Assembly (NCBI RefSeq): GCF_014195535.1
Contig: NZ_JACIBY010000020.1
Span: forward strand, 41,746 to 105,745
DNA from: Runella defluvii
GTDB lineage: Bacteria; Bacteroidota; Bacteroidia; Cytophagales; Spirosomataceae
Direction of reading: 5' to 3'
Length of the DNA stretch: 64,000 bases
Within the stretch, counting starts at the first letter, position 1, and every line of letters starts with the position of its first letter. Positions 7,956 to 17,195 of the stretch are shown piece by piece. The position numbers were made by a program, and so were the translations under genes. The notes under the pieces were generated by a model. It saw nothing but the letters and a program-made list of their open reading frames with translations, made no database searches and was not told where the DNA came from.

Positions 7956-9113
7956 ATGACAACTCACTTAAAAACGTATTTTACCAACCACCGCAGCCTA
8001 GCCATCGGAGCTATCTTTGCTTCGGTAGGGTTTCTGTTTGGAAATTGGGTCACGTGGATTCCATTTGTTAAACAAAAATATGGTTTGGACGATGCACAGC
8101 TTGGCTTGCTCTTGTTGAGTTTGCCATTGGCTTCGACACTCACCAATCCTCTTTCCACGCTGGTTATCAATCGTTTTGGCATGAGAACCACTACCCTTGG
8201 TGGACTCACGGGCATGGCTTTGGTGTATCTACTGCCTGTCAACGTTCCTGCGCTTTGGATGACCTCCATTTCGCTCGGACTTTTAGGCATTGGCATTGCC
8301 TTTACCAACGTTGCGATGAATACCTGCGTTACGGCGATTGAAAAACAAGACGGGACATTTATTATGTCCACATCACATGGCATGTTCAGCGGGGGCGGAA
8401 TGATAGGTTCGGCTTTGGCCAGTGTCTTGATGGGCTTTAAAGTCCCTCCTGCGGTACACGTTTCCATCATCACTCTCACGATTTTAACCATCATTGTTTT
8501 GGCTCGGCCCATCATCATGGACATTCACGAAGAGAAGCTCAAAAGCGAAGGCGGTGCTAAGTTTGCTTGGCCCAACCGTGTCTTGGTGGGGATGATTGCC
8601 ATTTCGCTTTGTACCAACATCACCGAAGGTACCATGTCGGATTGGACGGCTGTTTACATGCGTGAAGTGGTAGAAGCCAACGACTTTTTCATTGGTTGGG
8701 GGTTTGCTTGTTATGCTTTTTTTATGGCTTCTGGACGGTTTATTGGGGATGCCCTTATTCCACAATACGGTAGCCGAAAAGTGCTCGTTACGGGTGGAAT
8801 CATCGCCGCATCAGGCATTCTAATTGCCGTGTTTTTCCCCTATACCCTCACGGCTATTTTAGGCTTTGGGTTAGTGGGAGCAGGCGTATCGTGTGGAGCA
8901 CCTATTTTATACGGAAGTGCCGCCCGCGTCCCAGGCATGGCCAAAGGCGCAGGACTAGCCACCATGAATACGTTTAGCTTGGCAGGTTTTTTAGCAGGCC
9001 CTGCCCTCATCGGCCTCATTTCCAACGCTGTTAGCCTTTCGTTTGCCATCGGCATTGTGGCCATCTTAGCCCTCATTTGGTCATTACTTTCCAACAAAGC
9101 ACAGTTGTATTAA
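7956..9113 (+). CDS. MFS transporter
   Basis: This 385-residue protein is strongly hydrophobic with about twelve membrane segments, beginning with SLAIGAIFASVGFLFGNWVTWIPF. It resembles the fucose-permease/YbjJ-like branch of the major facilitator superfamily, with paired glycine-rich helices (LLGIGIAFTNVAMNTCVTA and SGGGMIGSALAS) and a central loop near residues 185-205. It follows the HAD phosphatase gene after 6 bases and is very likely translated from the same message. A sugar or related small-molecule substrate is a reasonable inference from that neighbour only. Downstream lies a repeat block with mirrored GGCAA and TTGCC runs. Confidence 0.88.
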   Translation: MTTHLKTYFTNHRSLAIGAIFASVGFLFGNWVTWIPFVKQKYGLDDAQLGLLLLSLPLASTLTNPLSTLVINRFGMRTTTLGGLTGMALVYLLPVNVPALWMTSISLGLLGIGIAFTNVAMNTCVTAIEKQDGTFIMSTSHGMFSGGGMIGSALASVLMGFKVPPAVHVSIITLTILTIIVLARPIIMDIHEEKLKSEGGAKFAWPNRVLVGMIAISLCTNITEGTMSDWTAVYMREVVEANDFFIGWGFACYAFFMASGRFIGDALIPQYGSRKVLVTGGIIAASGILIAVFFPYTLTAILGFGLVGAGVSCGAPILYGSAARVPGMAKGAGLATMNTFSLAGFLAGPALIGLISNAVSLSFAIGIVAILALIWSLLSNKAQLY

Positions 9114-9240
9114 GTCCAGAGGCAAGTGCGCAAGGGGTAAATTTGCAAGTTGGCAAGAGGCAAATTTGCAAACTCGGCTTTGCCCTTTGCCTTTTGCCCT
9201 TTGCCTTTTGCCCCCCTTGCCCCTTGCAAATTTGACCATT
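9114..9240. repeat. GGCAA/TTGCC low-complexity repeat block
   Basis: The left half is built of GGCAAG-type words and the right half of their complement (TTTGCCCTTTGCC-type words), so the block can fold back on itself. CAAATTTGCAA near 9162 is mirrored by TTGCAAATTTG near 9225. The same word family, in one orientation only, fills 52985-53196. It sits between the MFS stop and the next start codon. Confidence 0.8.
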
Positions 9241-9255
9241 TCACCAACTTCCCAA

Positions 9256-10056
9256 ATGCTCCCCACCCACACCTTTACCTTTGCGCTACCCGTTTGGCGG
9301 CTAATTTATGACACCATTCCTGCGGAGACGACGGCTTCTTTGTTGGCGGTTGAACTTCGGAGCAAATCAGGGGTTAAATGGGCGGTGATTGATGTAGAAA
9401 ATGATGCTGTTTGTTGGCAAAAAACAATCGCTGATACCGATTGGTGGACCAGCCTAATTGGGTTTTATTCGGGGGTTTTGTTGTTTCATACGTATGCAGG
9501 TAGCGAACAACCCGCTCCCAAGTCGCTATTGGCCATCGACGCCAAAACGGGTGTATTTCTTTGGAAACTAGAGGGATATTCTTTTGTGGCTACCGACGGG
9601 CAGCTGCTTCAAACTGGACAAACCCAAAGCGATTTGCAGCTAAACATTACGCATCGGCATTTAAGAGACGGAAGCCTTTCGGCAGCTTCTGTCCTAGAGC
9701 AATCGGCCACGAATGCTTCTTGGCGCTTTCCTACCGAACACCCAGAAAGCAGCCCATACTATTCGGTTATCGGTCAGTTTATCCAAAAAATAATTGGCAA
9801 AACACCCCAAAAAGCCCTAAATTATGGGGAAATTGGTGGACATATTTTGTTTTTTCAGTATCTTTACCACGCTAACGCAACTGCTCTATCCCGCTCTATC
9901 TTGGTCGTAAATACATCAAAAACGGTGCTTCACCACGAAACCCTTGAAACCGACGTGACGAGTACTGCTTTTGGTGAGTCTTTTTACAATGAGCACCATT
10001 TAGTGTATTTGAAAAATTTACAAGAATTAGTAGTTATAAAATTGCCGAAACCATGA
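9256..10056 (+). CDS. Hypothetical protein, DUF4905-like
   Basis: The start is placed at ATG 9256, giving 266 residues; the open frame upstream is only translated GGCAA/TTGCC repeat. The protein has no signal peptide. It has repeated strand patterns such as GVKWAVIDVENDAVCWQKT and PKSLLAIDAKTGVFLWKLEG, which look like blades of a beta-propeller or PQQ-like repeat. It resembles Cytophagales proteins labelled DUF4905, but I hold that label loosely. Its stop overlaps the start of the LysM gene by four bases (ATGA), so the two are translationally coupled. A role with the envelope protein downstream is possible but unproven. Confidence 0.7.
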   Translation: MLPTHTFTFALPVWRLIYDTIPAETTASLLAVELRSKSGVKWAVIDVENDAVCWQKTIADTDWWTSLIGFYSGVLLFHTYAGSEQPAPKSLLAIDAKTGVFLWKLEGYSFVATDGQLLQTGQTQSDLQLNITHRHLRDGSLSAASVLEQSATNASWRFPTEHPESSPYYSVIGQFIQKIIGKTPQKALNYGEIGGHILFFQYLYHANATALSRSILVVNTSKTVLHHETLETDVTSTAFGESFYNEHHLVYLKNLQELVVIKLPKP

Positions 10057-11108
10057 TTACGCGAGTTGGATGTTGCCTTGTAGTAGTAGCGCTGTTGATG
10101 GGAGCAAAGGCCATGGCTTCTCCCTTTCCCTTCGACTCTACAGGCATCGAGAATAAAAATGGGAAAACGTACGTCATTCACAAAGTAGAACCTGGCCAAA
10201 CCCTCTACGCAGTGATGCGTAAGTACCAAACCACCATTAAGGCATTGAAAGATGCCAACCCTGGAATGAAAGACAATCTTTCCGTTGGGCAAGTGGTGCG
10301 TGTCCCTGCCCGCTCGGGCGGCTCACCTACAAAAACGGCCGCTAAAGAACCCGAAAAGACGGATAAAAAACCCGAAGGAAATAAGCTCGTTTTGGATTAC
10401 GAAATTCAATCGAAAACCTCTCCCGTTGTCAAAGTAGATGAAGACAAAGGCAAAGAGGCAGATACCAAACCTACCGCCACCCCAACGGAAGAACCCGAAA
10501 AGGAAGACACAAAACCTGCCCCCATTTCGGCACCCAAAACAGGCTTGCACAAAGTGGAAGGTGGACAATCGCTGTACGGAATTGCGATTAAGTACGGCGT
10601 CTTGATGGCTGATATTCGGCGTTGGAACGGTCTTACCTCCGACCAGCTTCGTTCGGGGCAAGAATTGATTGTTTCGGAAAATACGTACCAGGATTATCTC
10701 AAGAAGAATAAATTAGATTCGGTGAAACTGACCGAAGCGAAAAAGCCAAGCGAAGAGAAATTGCCGCCTCCGCCTGTTCGTCCCGAAGACCCTACCAATG
10801 CCAATTTGCCCGAACCTAAAATTGCCAACACAGGCAAACGTATCATGGAAACGGGAGTAGCAGAGGTATTGGACGGCACCGACAACAACAGCAAATATTT
10901 AGCCCTCCACCGCACTGCACCCGTGGGGTCGTTGATTCAGGTCAAAAATATGAACAATAGCCAAAGTGTTTGGGTCAAAGTGATTGGCAAACTTCCTGAT
11001 ATCAGTGCTAACAACCGCATTATCATCAAATTGTCGGCCCGTGCACAAGAAAAACTTTCACCAGGAGGCAAGCAATTTATCGCCGAAATCAGCTATTTAG
11101 CGCAATAA
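10053..11108 (+). CDS. Secreted protein with two LysM domains and RlpA-like barrel
   Basis: The 351-residue product starts with a signal peptide ending near residue 22 (MGAKAMASPF). LysM domain 1 spans about residues 41-85 and LysM domain 2 about 165-207; both have the GQ-T/S-LY and SVGQ/RSGQ landmarks. A Lys/Glu/Pro-rich linker separates them. From about 265 a double-psi barrel-like domain resembles RlpA (TGVAEVLDG, LALHRTAPVGSLIQVKN, VWVKVIGKLPD). LysM binds peptidoglycan; the barrel may bind or cleave glycan strands, although the usual RlpA catalytic Asp is replaced in the GKLPD region. It overlaps the upstream gene by four bases and precedes a VTT membrane protein gene. Confidence 0.87.
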   Translation: MITRVGCCLVVVALLMGAKAMASPFPFDSTGIENKNGKTYVIHKVEPGQTLYAVMRKYQTTIKALKDANPGMKDNLSVGQVVRVPARSGGSPTKTAAKEPEKTDKKPEGNKLVLDYEIQSKTSPVVKVDEDKGKEADTKPTATPTEEPEKEDTKPAPISAPKTGLHKVEGGQSLYGIAIKYGVLMADIRRWNGLTSDQLRSGQELIVSENTYQDYLKKNKLDSVKLTEAKKPSEEKLPPPPVRPEDPTNANLPEPKIANTGKRIMETGVAEVLDGTDNNSKYLALHRTAPVGSLIQVKNMNNSQSVWVKVIGKLPDISANNRIIIKLSARAQEKLSPGGKQFIAEISYLAQ

Positions 11109-11147
11109 CAACACGGCTACTTTTTAGCCTCACAAATGCGTTGATGA

Positions 11148-11765
11148 ATGAAAAGCTTACTTTATCCGTTGTTGGTGTTCGCCAGTTTTGTGATTGCTAC
11201 GTTTTTGGTATTCCAAAACCTCGAAACCGTCTTTGCGGATAAATTAAATACGCTTGTGCAGTATCCGTGGCAATTTGGCGCTTTGAGTACCCTCTTGCTT
11301 GCCTCCGACCTACTTTTGCCCGTTCCTTCTATCTTGGTCATGTATTTCAACGGCTACGTACTTGGGACGTTTTCGGGGACGCTCGTTTCTTTGGCTGGAC
11401 TAATGCTAGGCTGTGTGGCGGGTTACTATTTGGGCAAAATAGGCAGCAAAAAACAGTCGCAGGTTTCAACGCACCGCGCACTACTTTTTCTTGAAAAATA
11501 CGGTTCATTGGCAATCCTGCTGTCAAGGGGTATTCCAATTCTCTCCGAAAGTATTTGTGTAGTTTGTGGCTTCAACAACATGCCGTTTAAGCACTATTTG
11601 TTGTATAACCTCATCGGTTACCTCCCACTTTGTGTGCTTTACGCCTACTGTGGTAGCATCGGTTATGACCAAAACAACTTTATGCTTACGCTTGGATGTT
11701 CTGTTTTGTTAGGAATTTGTTTTTGGTTTTTTGGCAAAAAACTCACGAAACCCGCAAACGCCTAA
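11148..11765 (+). CDS. VTT/DedA-like membrane protein
   Basis: This 205-residue protein has about five hydrophobic segments and the VTT (TVP38/TMEM64, DedA) pattern: LPVPSILVMYFNGYVLGTFSG, then GYYLGKIG, and the motif region LAILLSRGIPILSESICVVCGFNNMPFKHYL. DedA-type proteins are inner-membrane proteins linked to undecaprenyl-phosphate or phospholipid flipping and membrane potential. The arginine and proline in SRGIPIL match conserved positions. It follows the LysM/RlpA-like gene by 39 bases in the same direction, an envelope-related context that fits lipid-carrier recycling. The precise substrate is not predictable. Confidence 0.83.
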   Translation: MKSLLYPLLVFASFVIATFLVFQNLETVFADKLNTLVQYPWQFGALSTLLLASDLLLPVPSILVMYFNGYVLGTFSGTLVSLAGLMLGCVAGYYLGKIGSKKQSQVSTHRALLFLEKYGSLAILLSRGIPILSESICVVCGFNNMPFKHYLLYNLIGYLPLCVLYAYCGSIGYDQNNFMLTLGCSVLLGICFWFFGKKLTKPANA

Positions 11766-11802
11766 CCCACTCGACACTCTGTACTCCCCACTCGACATTT
11801 CC

Positions 11803-14016
11803 TTACAATTGTCTTAAATAGCTAATCTTCGCAATAAGATGGTCTTCCTGACTGCGCGTATCTAGGCGAGTGGTTGATTGAAACTCCCGTTTGTTGAAGA
11901 CAATGTAGATAAACGACAACGGTTGGTATTCCCACGAAAGACGAATGTTGTAATTATTGGCTTGGGTATCGGTATTTCTTTGGTAAAAACCAATCAATTG
12001 CAGACGTGGATTTGCGGCAAAACGCCCTTCTATCGACCACAAATCAATGTTTTTGGAGGTATTATTAACACCCACATTCTTGAAAGTATTCCGATTGTAC
12101 CTTCCTGTAATGGAAACGTGCGGAATCGGCGCCACTAACATACTAAAGTTGGTCGTATTCAGTTTGCCGTTGTAATACGTTCCGTATTCACCGTTCCAAT
12201 TGAAGCTTACTTTTTTGGAACCATCGCTTCCCCAATAGACAGCATGACGCGTATAATTGTAACTTCCTGCGTTGATTTTTACCCCCAACGGACTAAACGG
12301 CTCGGTCAAATACTGATAAGTAGGCGTCATGATGTGCCCCATAAAACCACCCGATTGCAGCATGAGCCAAAAAGGGCTCAACCCGTACGAACGTTCAATC
12401 AAACGCCCAGTACTCGCTTGGTGGTAAAACTCAACCAACAAACTCGGTTCTACCGAACGGATTATTTTTTTGAAAGGGACGTGTTTGCCCCGATAAAACC
12501 AAAATATACCTGGGGTAGTCCCGATGACGTCAGAACGCGAAGTAAATCCAACGGCGGGGTTATATGATTTTGAAATGAGCGACTGCGTCCACCATATTTT
12601 CCATTGGTTGGTGGCATAAAAATACTGCGCTGCACCCGCAGCCCCCGTCACGTTGCCCTTGGTATCATGGCTGACGTTGAGCATCCAATTGAGCGAATGT
12701 GCCTCGTCAAAGCGGACAAAACCGTCCACGTTGCCCACGATGTTGGTATTTCCCGAATCATTTTTGACCGTCACCAACGCCCCCAAACGACTTTGTTTGC
12801 CCAAGTTTTCAGAATAACGTCCGACAAAATAATGGGTCAGTGGCGACGATGCCGACCCTCGTTGACGGATGTACATGGCTCCGTAATTTGTTTTGGCCGA
12901 ACGACTCACAAAACGCGCACCTGCATCAATTGGGATCGGATTTCCTGTTCCGTCTAGCCCAATTTGGCGACTAAAAAACGGTTGAATCCGCATCGTTCCT
13001 CCCGACATATCCGACGCAGGCCCGATTCCAATCCCAAACAGCGAGGCATTTTCTAAGAAAAACTGACGGCGTTCGGGAAACAAGACCGAAAAACGTGTAA
13101 CGTTGTTGACTTGGCGGTCGGCGTCGGCTTGTGCAAAATCAGTATTAAACGTCAAATCCAAGACCGCCCGCGAATTTACCGCCCATTTTATCTCGCCTCC
13201 TACTTTTACCGCCGCATCTTCGGGTTTTCGGCCGTCGATTTGCCGATAACGGTCGTAGGAAGTCAAAAAATACGGTTGTATGCGAACGTTGGCCGTGGGC
13301 GGAGGCGGTTGAAGTCCTTTAATGATACCTGCATAGTCCATACGCAAGACATTAAACGAACGTGGAAAAGGCGAAAAGGCGTAGTTTTCGTTGGTCATAC
13401 GACGCCCACGATTGACATTAAAACCCCAACTTTGGGTTGCTTCGTCTGATTTGGCGTAACGTAATGTTTTCCAAGGAATGGCAAATTCGGCTACCCAACC
13501 TGAGTCCGAGCGCGTGGTCCGAACCCGCCAAAGCCCATCCCAATCTAAGTCAATATACGTAGCATCAAAAGATAGGAAATCGCGCTGCACGCCGTGGGGA
13601 TTGGTGGTAAAGACCATTGCATTGCGACGGTCGTTGAAACCGTCGATGCTCATTCCCACAAAATCAGAGGTTCGGGTGTTAAAATCGCGCTTAAAATCAA
13701 TAACACGTACCGATTTTTTGCCCAACGTATCGCGGTTAAAAACGCCCAAATACAGGTAGTTTTGGTTGAATAAAGCCCGAATTTCGGTGTGGTGGCGGGG
13801 TTTGTCTCCTTGGCGAGGGTCAACTTCAATAAAGTCGCTTTTGGGCTTGGCCAACTGCCATTCTTTGTCGTTCAAATGACCATCAACTTTCAGGTTAGTA
13901 GAAATCTTAACCGCCTCAAATTCTTTGCGAACCGAATCAGGTTTAAACAGTTGAACGTCTTGCGAAAAACAACAGAACGACAGCAGGCACAGTACCAGCG
14001 TAGAGGTATAATTCAT
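11803..14016 (-). CDS. DUF5916 outer-membrane protein with N-terminal CBM9-like domain
   Basis: The start is taken at the internal ATG (14016), which gives a compact signal peptide (MNYTSTLVLCLLSFCCFSQ) and 737 residues; an ATG 21 bases upstream is the alternative. Residues about 35-220 resemble the family 9 carbohydrate-binding fold often found before DUF5916 (VDGHLNDKEWQLA, TEIRALFNQNYLYLGVF, WVAEFAIPWKTLRY). The remainder is rich in alternating amphipathic strands and ends in an aromatic-containing strand, consistent with an outer-membrane beta-barrel. Function is not established for the family. Upstream of it lies the 68-bp hairpin array, which would be in or near its promoter and leader. 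Confidence 0.85.
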   Translation of the reverse strand: MNYTSTLVLCLLSFCCFSQDVQLFKPDSVRKEFEAVKISTNLKVDGHLNDKEWQLAKPKSDFIEVDPRQGDKPRHHTEIRALFNQNYLYLGVFNRDTLGKKSVRVIDFKRDFNTRTSDFVGMSIDGFNDRRNAMVFTTNPHGVQRDFLSFDATYIDLDWDGLWRVRTTRSDSGWVAEFAIPWKTLRYAKSDEATQSWGFNVNRGRRMTNENYAFSPFPRSFNVLRMDYAGIIKGLQPPPPTANVRIQPYFLTSYDRYRQIDGRKPEDAAVKVGGEIKWAVNSRAVLDLTFNTDFAQADADRQVNNVTRFSVLFPERRQFFLENASLFGIGIGPASDMSGGTMRIQPFFSRQIGLDGTGNPIPIDAGARFVSRSAKTNYGAMYIRQRGSASSPLTHYFVGRYSENLGKQSRLGALVTVKNDSGNTNIVGNVDGFVRFDEAHSLNWMLNVSHDTKGNVTGAAGAAQYFYATNQWKIWWTQSLISKSYNPAVGFTSRSDVIGTTPGIFWFYRGKHVPFKKIIRSVEPSLLVEFYHQASTGRLIERSYGLSPFWLMLQSGGFMGHIMTPTYQYLTEPFSPLGVKINAGSYNYTRHAVYWGSDGSKKVSFNWNGEYGTYYNGKLNTTNFSMLVAPIPHVSITGRYNRNTFKNVGVNNTSKNIDLWSIEGRFAANPRLQLIGFYQRNTDTQANNYNIRLSWEYQPLSFIYIVFNKREFQSTTRLDTRSQEDHLIAKISYLRQL

Positions 14017-14104
14017 GGATGAAGCGGAATTGGACACGAAAGAAGTCGCAAGTTAGCACTTCTATTTCAAAAACCTTTCACCCAAATGAGGGGATATACG
14101 TCAG

Positions 14105-14512
14105 CGTGCCGTCGGATGCTCACATCCGACACCTAACAGACATTTCGGTTCTGAGGAACCGAAAACACAAAACGTGCCGTCGGATGCTCACATCCGACGC
14201 CCAACAGACATTTCGGTTCTGAGGAACCGAAAACACAAAACGTGCCGTCGGATGCTCACATCCGACGCCTAACAGACATTTCGGTTCTGAGGAACCGAAA
14301 ACACGAAACGTGCCGTCGGATGCTCATATCCAACGCCCAATAGACATTTCGGTTCTGAGGAACCGAAAACACGAAACGTGCCATCGGATGCTCACATCCG
14401 ACGCCTAACAGACATTTCGGTTCTGAAGAACCGAAAACACAAAACGTGCCGTCGGATGCTCACATCCGACGCCCAACAGACATTTCGGTTCTGAGGAACC
14501 GAAAGCACAACA
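14105..14512. repeat. Six tandem 68-bp units, each with two hairpins
   Basis: Units start at 14105, 14173, 14241, 14309, 14377 and 14445 with an exact 68-base period. Each contains GTCGGATG-CTCA-CATCCGAC (8-bp stem, 4-base loop) and TTTCGGTTC-TGAG-GAACCGAAA (9-bp stem, 4-base loop), so the array can form twelve hairpins. Position 30 of the unit alternates T, C, T, C, T, C, indicating growth by 136-base dimers. Copies 4 and 5 have single changes in stem 1; copy 5 changes only the loop of hairpin 2. It has no spacers, so it is not a CRISPR. Confidence 0.97.
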
Positions 14513-14550
14513 AAAAAGCCCTCGCACTTGGAAGTGGGAGGGCTTTTTGC
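14513..14550. terminator. Terminator between hairpin array and acidic protein gene
   Basis: AAAAAGCCCTC-GCACTT pairs with AAGTGGGAGGGCTTTTT through one mismatch, with A and T runs at both ends. It lies 18 bases past the stop of the minus-strand gene at 14568, and separates it from the array. Confidence 0.85.
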
Positions 14551-14567
14551 AAAGAAATTCTTAGAAA

Positions 14568-15125
14568 TTACTCTTCGTCGCCTTCGTCGTTACGAAACGA
14601 ATAAAGCGTTGAATCGAGCTTGAGGGTACCTTTGTTGAAGTTGTTCACAAAATCAGTAATGACTTCTTCCGTTACAGCTTCTACGTTCAGGCAAGCATCT
14701 AGTCCTACACCGTACTCAAATTCCGTGTCGATTTCCAAATGCTCTTTTACCTTCACTTCTTCTTCTTCCTCAATCGCCTCAATCAACTCAGTGATAAGCT
14801 CTTCCGCTTCTTCTTCCTCTTCGGGCTTGATTTTGTAGCCTGGGCCACGTTCATCCAACGGCAAGTATTTTGGGAATACTTTTTGAGCTTGCGCTACGGC
14901 TTTCTCGTACACCAAACTGCTGTGGTGGAGGCGTAACGTATAAATAATGGCATCGTAAATGACCTCTTGGCCTTTGTATTCGCCAACAAACTGAACGTGA
15001 GCCAGTTCGTCATTTTCTGCCATGCTTTCGTCTTCGTCGTCGCAATGAACAAAGTTCATGCCTTCTTCTTCGCATTCCTCCCGTAGTAATTTTATTTCTT
15101 CGGGATTGTAACCTTCGTTTGTCAT
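14568..15125 (-). CDS. Very acidic conserved hypothetical protein
   Basis: I do not recognise a functional family for this 185-residue protein. It is extremely acidic, with Glu runs at about residues 101-107 and 118-123 (EEEEEAEE, EEEEEVKVKE) and an acidic C-terminus (NDEGDEE). The central part (VQFVGEYKGQEVIYDAIIYTLRLHHSSLVYEKA) looks folded and is followed by helix-forming acidic segments. There is no signal peptide or membrane helix. It has its own terminator and its 5' end faces the divergent CoA-transferase gene 55 bases away. Acidic proteins of this type may act as chaperone-like or nucleic-acid-mimic factors, but that is speculation. Confidence 0.75.
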   Translation of the reverse strand: MTNEGYNPEEIKLLREECEEEGMNFVHCDDEDESMAENDELAHVQFVGEYKGQEVIYDAIIYTLRLHHSSLVYEKAVAQAQKVFPKYLPLDERGPGYKIKPEEEEEAEELITELIEAIEEEEEVKVKEHLEIDTEFEYGVGLDACLNVEAVTEEVITDFVNNFNKGTLKLDSTLYSFRNDEGDEE

Positions 15126-15180
15126 TGATAAGTAATTTTAGCCACGGCAAAATTAGCCGTTTTTAGGCAGCTATTTGTGT

Positions 15181-16254
15181 ATGACCTCATCATTTTTTAC
15201 TAACGAGCTTAAAATCGTAGAGTTAGCCAGTGTTTTGGCGGGGCCTGCGGTGGGGATGTTTTTCGCCGAACTAGGCGCAAACGTCATCAAAATCGAAAAT
15301 AAAAAAACGGATGGCGACATGACTCGCTCGTGGAAACTCCCTTCCGAAAACCCTACGTCAACCACTTCGGCCTACTATGCCAGCGTCAATTGGAACAAGC
15401 AGGTACATTTTCTGGATTTGGAAGATACCACCGACCGCCAGCAAGCGTACGAACTCATCAAAGATGCCGACATTGTCATTAGCAATTACCGTACGGCAGT
15501 AGCACAAAAATTGGGCGTAGATTACGACACTTTATCAAAACGACATCCTAACCTGATTTTTGCCCAACTCAACGCCTTCGACGACACCAGCGAGCGACCA
15601 GCCTTCGACGTAGTGCTGCAAGCGGAAGCGGGTTTTATGTTTATGAATGGTGAAAAAGAAGGCCCTGCTGTCAAAATGCCCGTGGCTTTAATTGACGTTT
15701 TGGCCGCTCACCAGTTGAAAGAAGGAATCTTGTTAGCCCTCCTGCGGCGTTATCAAACAGGACAAGGCTCGTACGTTTCTACGTCGTTGTTTGAATCGGC
15801 GGTGGCTTCCCTCGTCAACCAAGCGACCAATTGGCTCATGGCAAACCACATTCCGCAACGCATGGGCACCCAACATCCCAACATCGCTCCCTACGGCGAC
15901 TCCTACGTTTGCCAAGATGGGAAAATTATCTTGTTGGCGGTGGGTACTGAAAAGCAATTTAAGAACCTATGTCAAGTGATACAGCACGACGAATTAGTGG
16001 CGCTTTATCCGACCAATGCTTCTCGGGTTAAAAACCGTTCTGCGCTGAGCGAAGCTTTAGCACAAGCCATCGGTCAACTGAATTCACAAGAACTTTTATC
16101 TCAATTGGAAAAAGTGGGCGTTCCTGCGGCCTCCATCAGAAACATGCAAGAAGTGTTTGAACTCCCAGCGGCGCAAGCCATGATTTTGGAAGAAAAACAG
16201 GCCGATGGCAGCGTCAGCAAACGTGTCAAAACCGTCGCTTTTGAGCTAAAATAG
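15181..16254 (+). CDS. CaiB/BaiF family CoA-transferase
   Basis: The ATG at 15181 is preferred over the TTG six bases upstream, giving 357 residues. The N-terminus is diagnostic of class III CoA-transferases: LKIVELASVLAGPAVGMFFAELGANVIKIE. The catalytic Asp is probably in PAFDVVLQAEAGFM, at the position used for the acyl-anhydride intermediate in formyl-CoA transferase. Other landmarks are LDLEDTTDRQQAYELIKDAD and the C-terminal half with GVPAASIRNMQEVFELPA. The family moves CoA between carboxylic acids; the substrate is unknown. It is followed 46 bases later by the SMP-30-like gene on the same strand. Confidence 0.9.
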   Translation: MTSSFFTNELKIVELASVLAGPAVGMFFAELGANVIKIENKKTDGDMTRSWKLPSENPTSTTSAYYASVNWNKQVHFLDLEDTTDRQQAYELIKDADIVISNYRTAVAQKLGVDYDTLSKRHPNLIFAQLNAFDDTSERPAFDVVLQAEAGFMFMNGEKEGPAVKMPVALIDVLAAHQLKEGILLALLRRYQTGQGSYVSTSLFESAVASLVNQATNWLMANHIPQRMGTQHPNIAPYGDSYVCQDGKIILLAVGTEKQFKNLCQVIQHDELVALYPTNASRVKNRSALSEALAQAIGQLNSQELLSQLEKVGVPAASIRNMQEVFELPAAQAMILEEKQADGSVSKRVKTVAFELK

Positions 16255-16300
16255 TAGATTTTGCCGTAGAACGTCCTTATACACCAAATCAACTAACCGA

Positions 16301-17194
16301 ATGAAAAATACCGTCGCAATTTTAGCCCTTGCCTTTTTACCGTTGGTAAGCCGTGCGCAAGAGGAAGTGAATCAACTGATAGCACCTGGCGCAACCCTTC
16401 AGCAAATTTCGAAGCAGTTTAAGTTTACCGAAGGCCCTGCCGTTGACAAAAAGGGCAATATTTTCTTTACCGACCAGCCCAACGACAAAATTTGGAAGTA
16501 CGACACCGAAGGGAATTTGGGGGTCTATATGGAAAAAACGGGGCGTTCTAATGGCTTGTTTTTTGACAAAAAAGGGAACATCATTTCTTGCGCCGACGAA
16601 AAAAACGAAATGTGGCAAATCTCTCCCAAAGGCGAAGTAACAGTTCTTTTTTCGGGTTATCAGGGCAAAAAACTCAACGGCCCCAACGATCTCTGGATTA
16701 CACCCAAAGGGGGAATTTATTTCACCGACCCCTTTTATCCGCGCGACTATTGGGAACATAAAAAGCCTGAACAAGAGAAACAAAGTGTGTATTTTTTGCC
16801 TAAAGGCGCAAAAACGCCCGTTTTGGTGGACGATAACCTGAAACAACCCAACGGAATTGTGGGCACACCCGACGGAAAACACCTTTTTGTGGCCGACATC
16901 CGCGACCAAAAAACCTACAAATACGACATCAATAAGGACGGAACGCTCACCAATCGCCAACTTTTTGTGGCACAGGGTTCGGACGGAATTACGCTCGACA
17001 ACTTGGGAAATTTGTACATCACGGGGCGTGGCGTAACCGTTTATGACCCTACGGGAAAAAAACTAGGCAATATTCCGATTCCGTCGGGCTGGGTGGGTAA
17101 CGTTTGTTTTGGGGGTAAAAACCGTAATGTGTTGTTTGTCACCGCATCGGAGTCTATTTATACGCTCAAAATGCAAGTCAAAGGAGTTGAATAA
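16301..17194 (+). CDS. Secreted SMP-30/gluconolactonase-like protein
   Basis: The 297-residue protein begins with a signal peptide (MKNTVAILALAFLPLVSRAQ). The rest is a six-bladed propeller of the SMP-30/LRE type: FTEGPAVDKKGNIFFTDQPND, RSNGLFFDKKGNIISCADEK, KLNGPNDLWITPKGGIYFTDP and DGITLDNLGNLYITGRGVTVYD. The Glu in FTEGPAV, the Asn and Asp in GPNDLW and the Asp in SDGITLD occupy the positions of the calcium/metal ligands of lactonases. It likely hydrolyses sugar lactones in the periplasm. The stop is one base from the start of the sulfatase gene, so both belong to one operon, presumably for breakdown of a sulfated glycan. Confidence 0.9.
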   Translation: MKNTVAILALAFLPLVSRAQEEVNQLIAPGATLQQISKQFKFTEGPAVDKKGNIFFTDQPNDKIWKYDTEGNLGVYMEKTGRSNGLFFDKKGNIISCADEKNEMWQISPKGEVTVLFSGYQGKKLNGPNDLWITPKGGIYFTDPFYPRDYWEHKKPEQEKQSVYFLPKGAKTPVLVDDNLKQPNGIVGTPDGKHLFVADIRDQKTYKYDINKDGTLTNRQLFVAQGSDGITLDNLGNLYITGRGVTVYDPTGKKLGNIPIPSGWVGNVCFGGKNRNVLFVTASESIYTLKMQVKGVE

Positions 17195-17195
17195 C

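Noticed and set aside
9166..9255. Upstream extension of the DUF4905-like gene
   Set aside because: The residues are translated TTGCC repeat words, and an ATG at 9256 starts the conserved-looking part.
14019..14222. 67-codon frame reading into the hairpin array
   Set aside because: It is antisense to the DUF5916 start and then only translated repeat.
14105..14512. Regular array resembling a CRISPR
   Set aside because: The units are contiguous with no variable spacers, each repeat carries two palindromes, and no cas gene is present.
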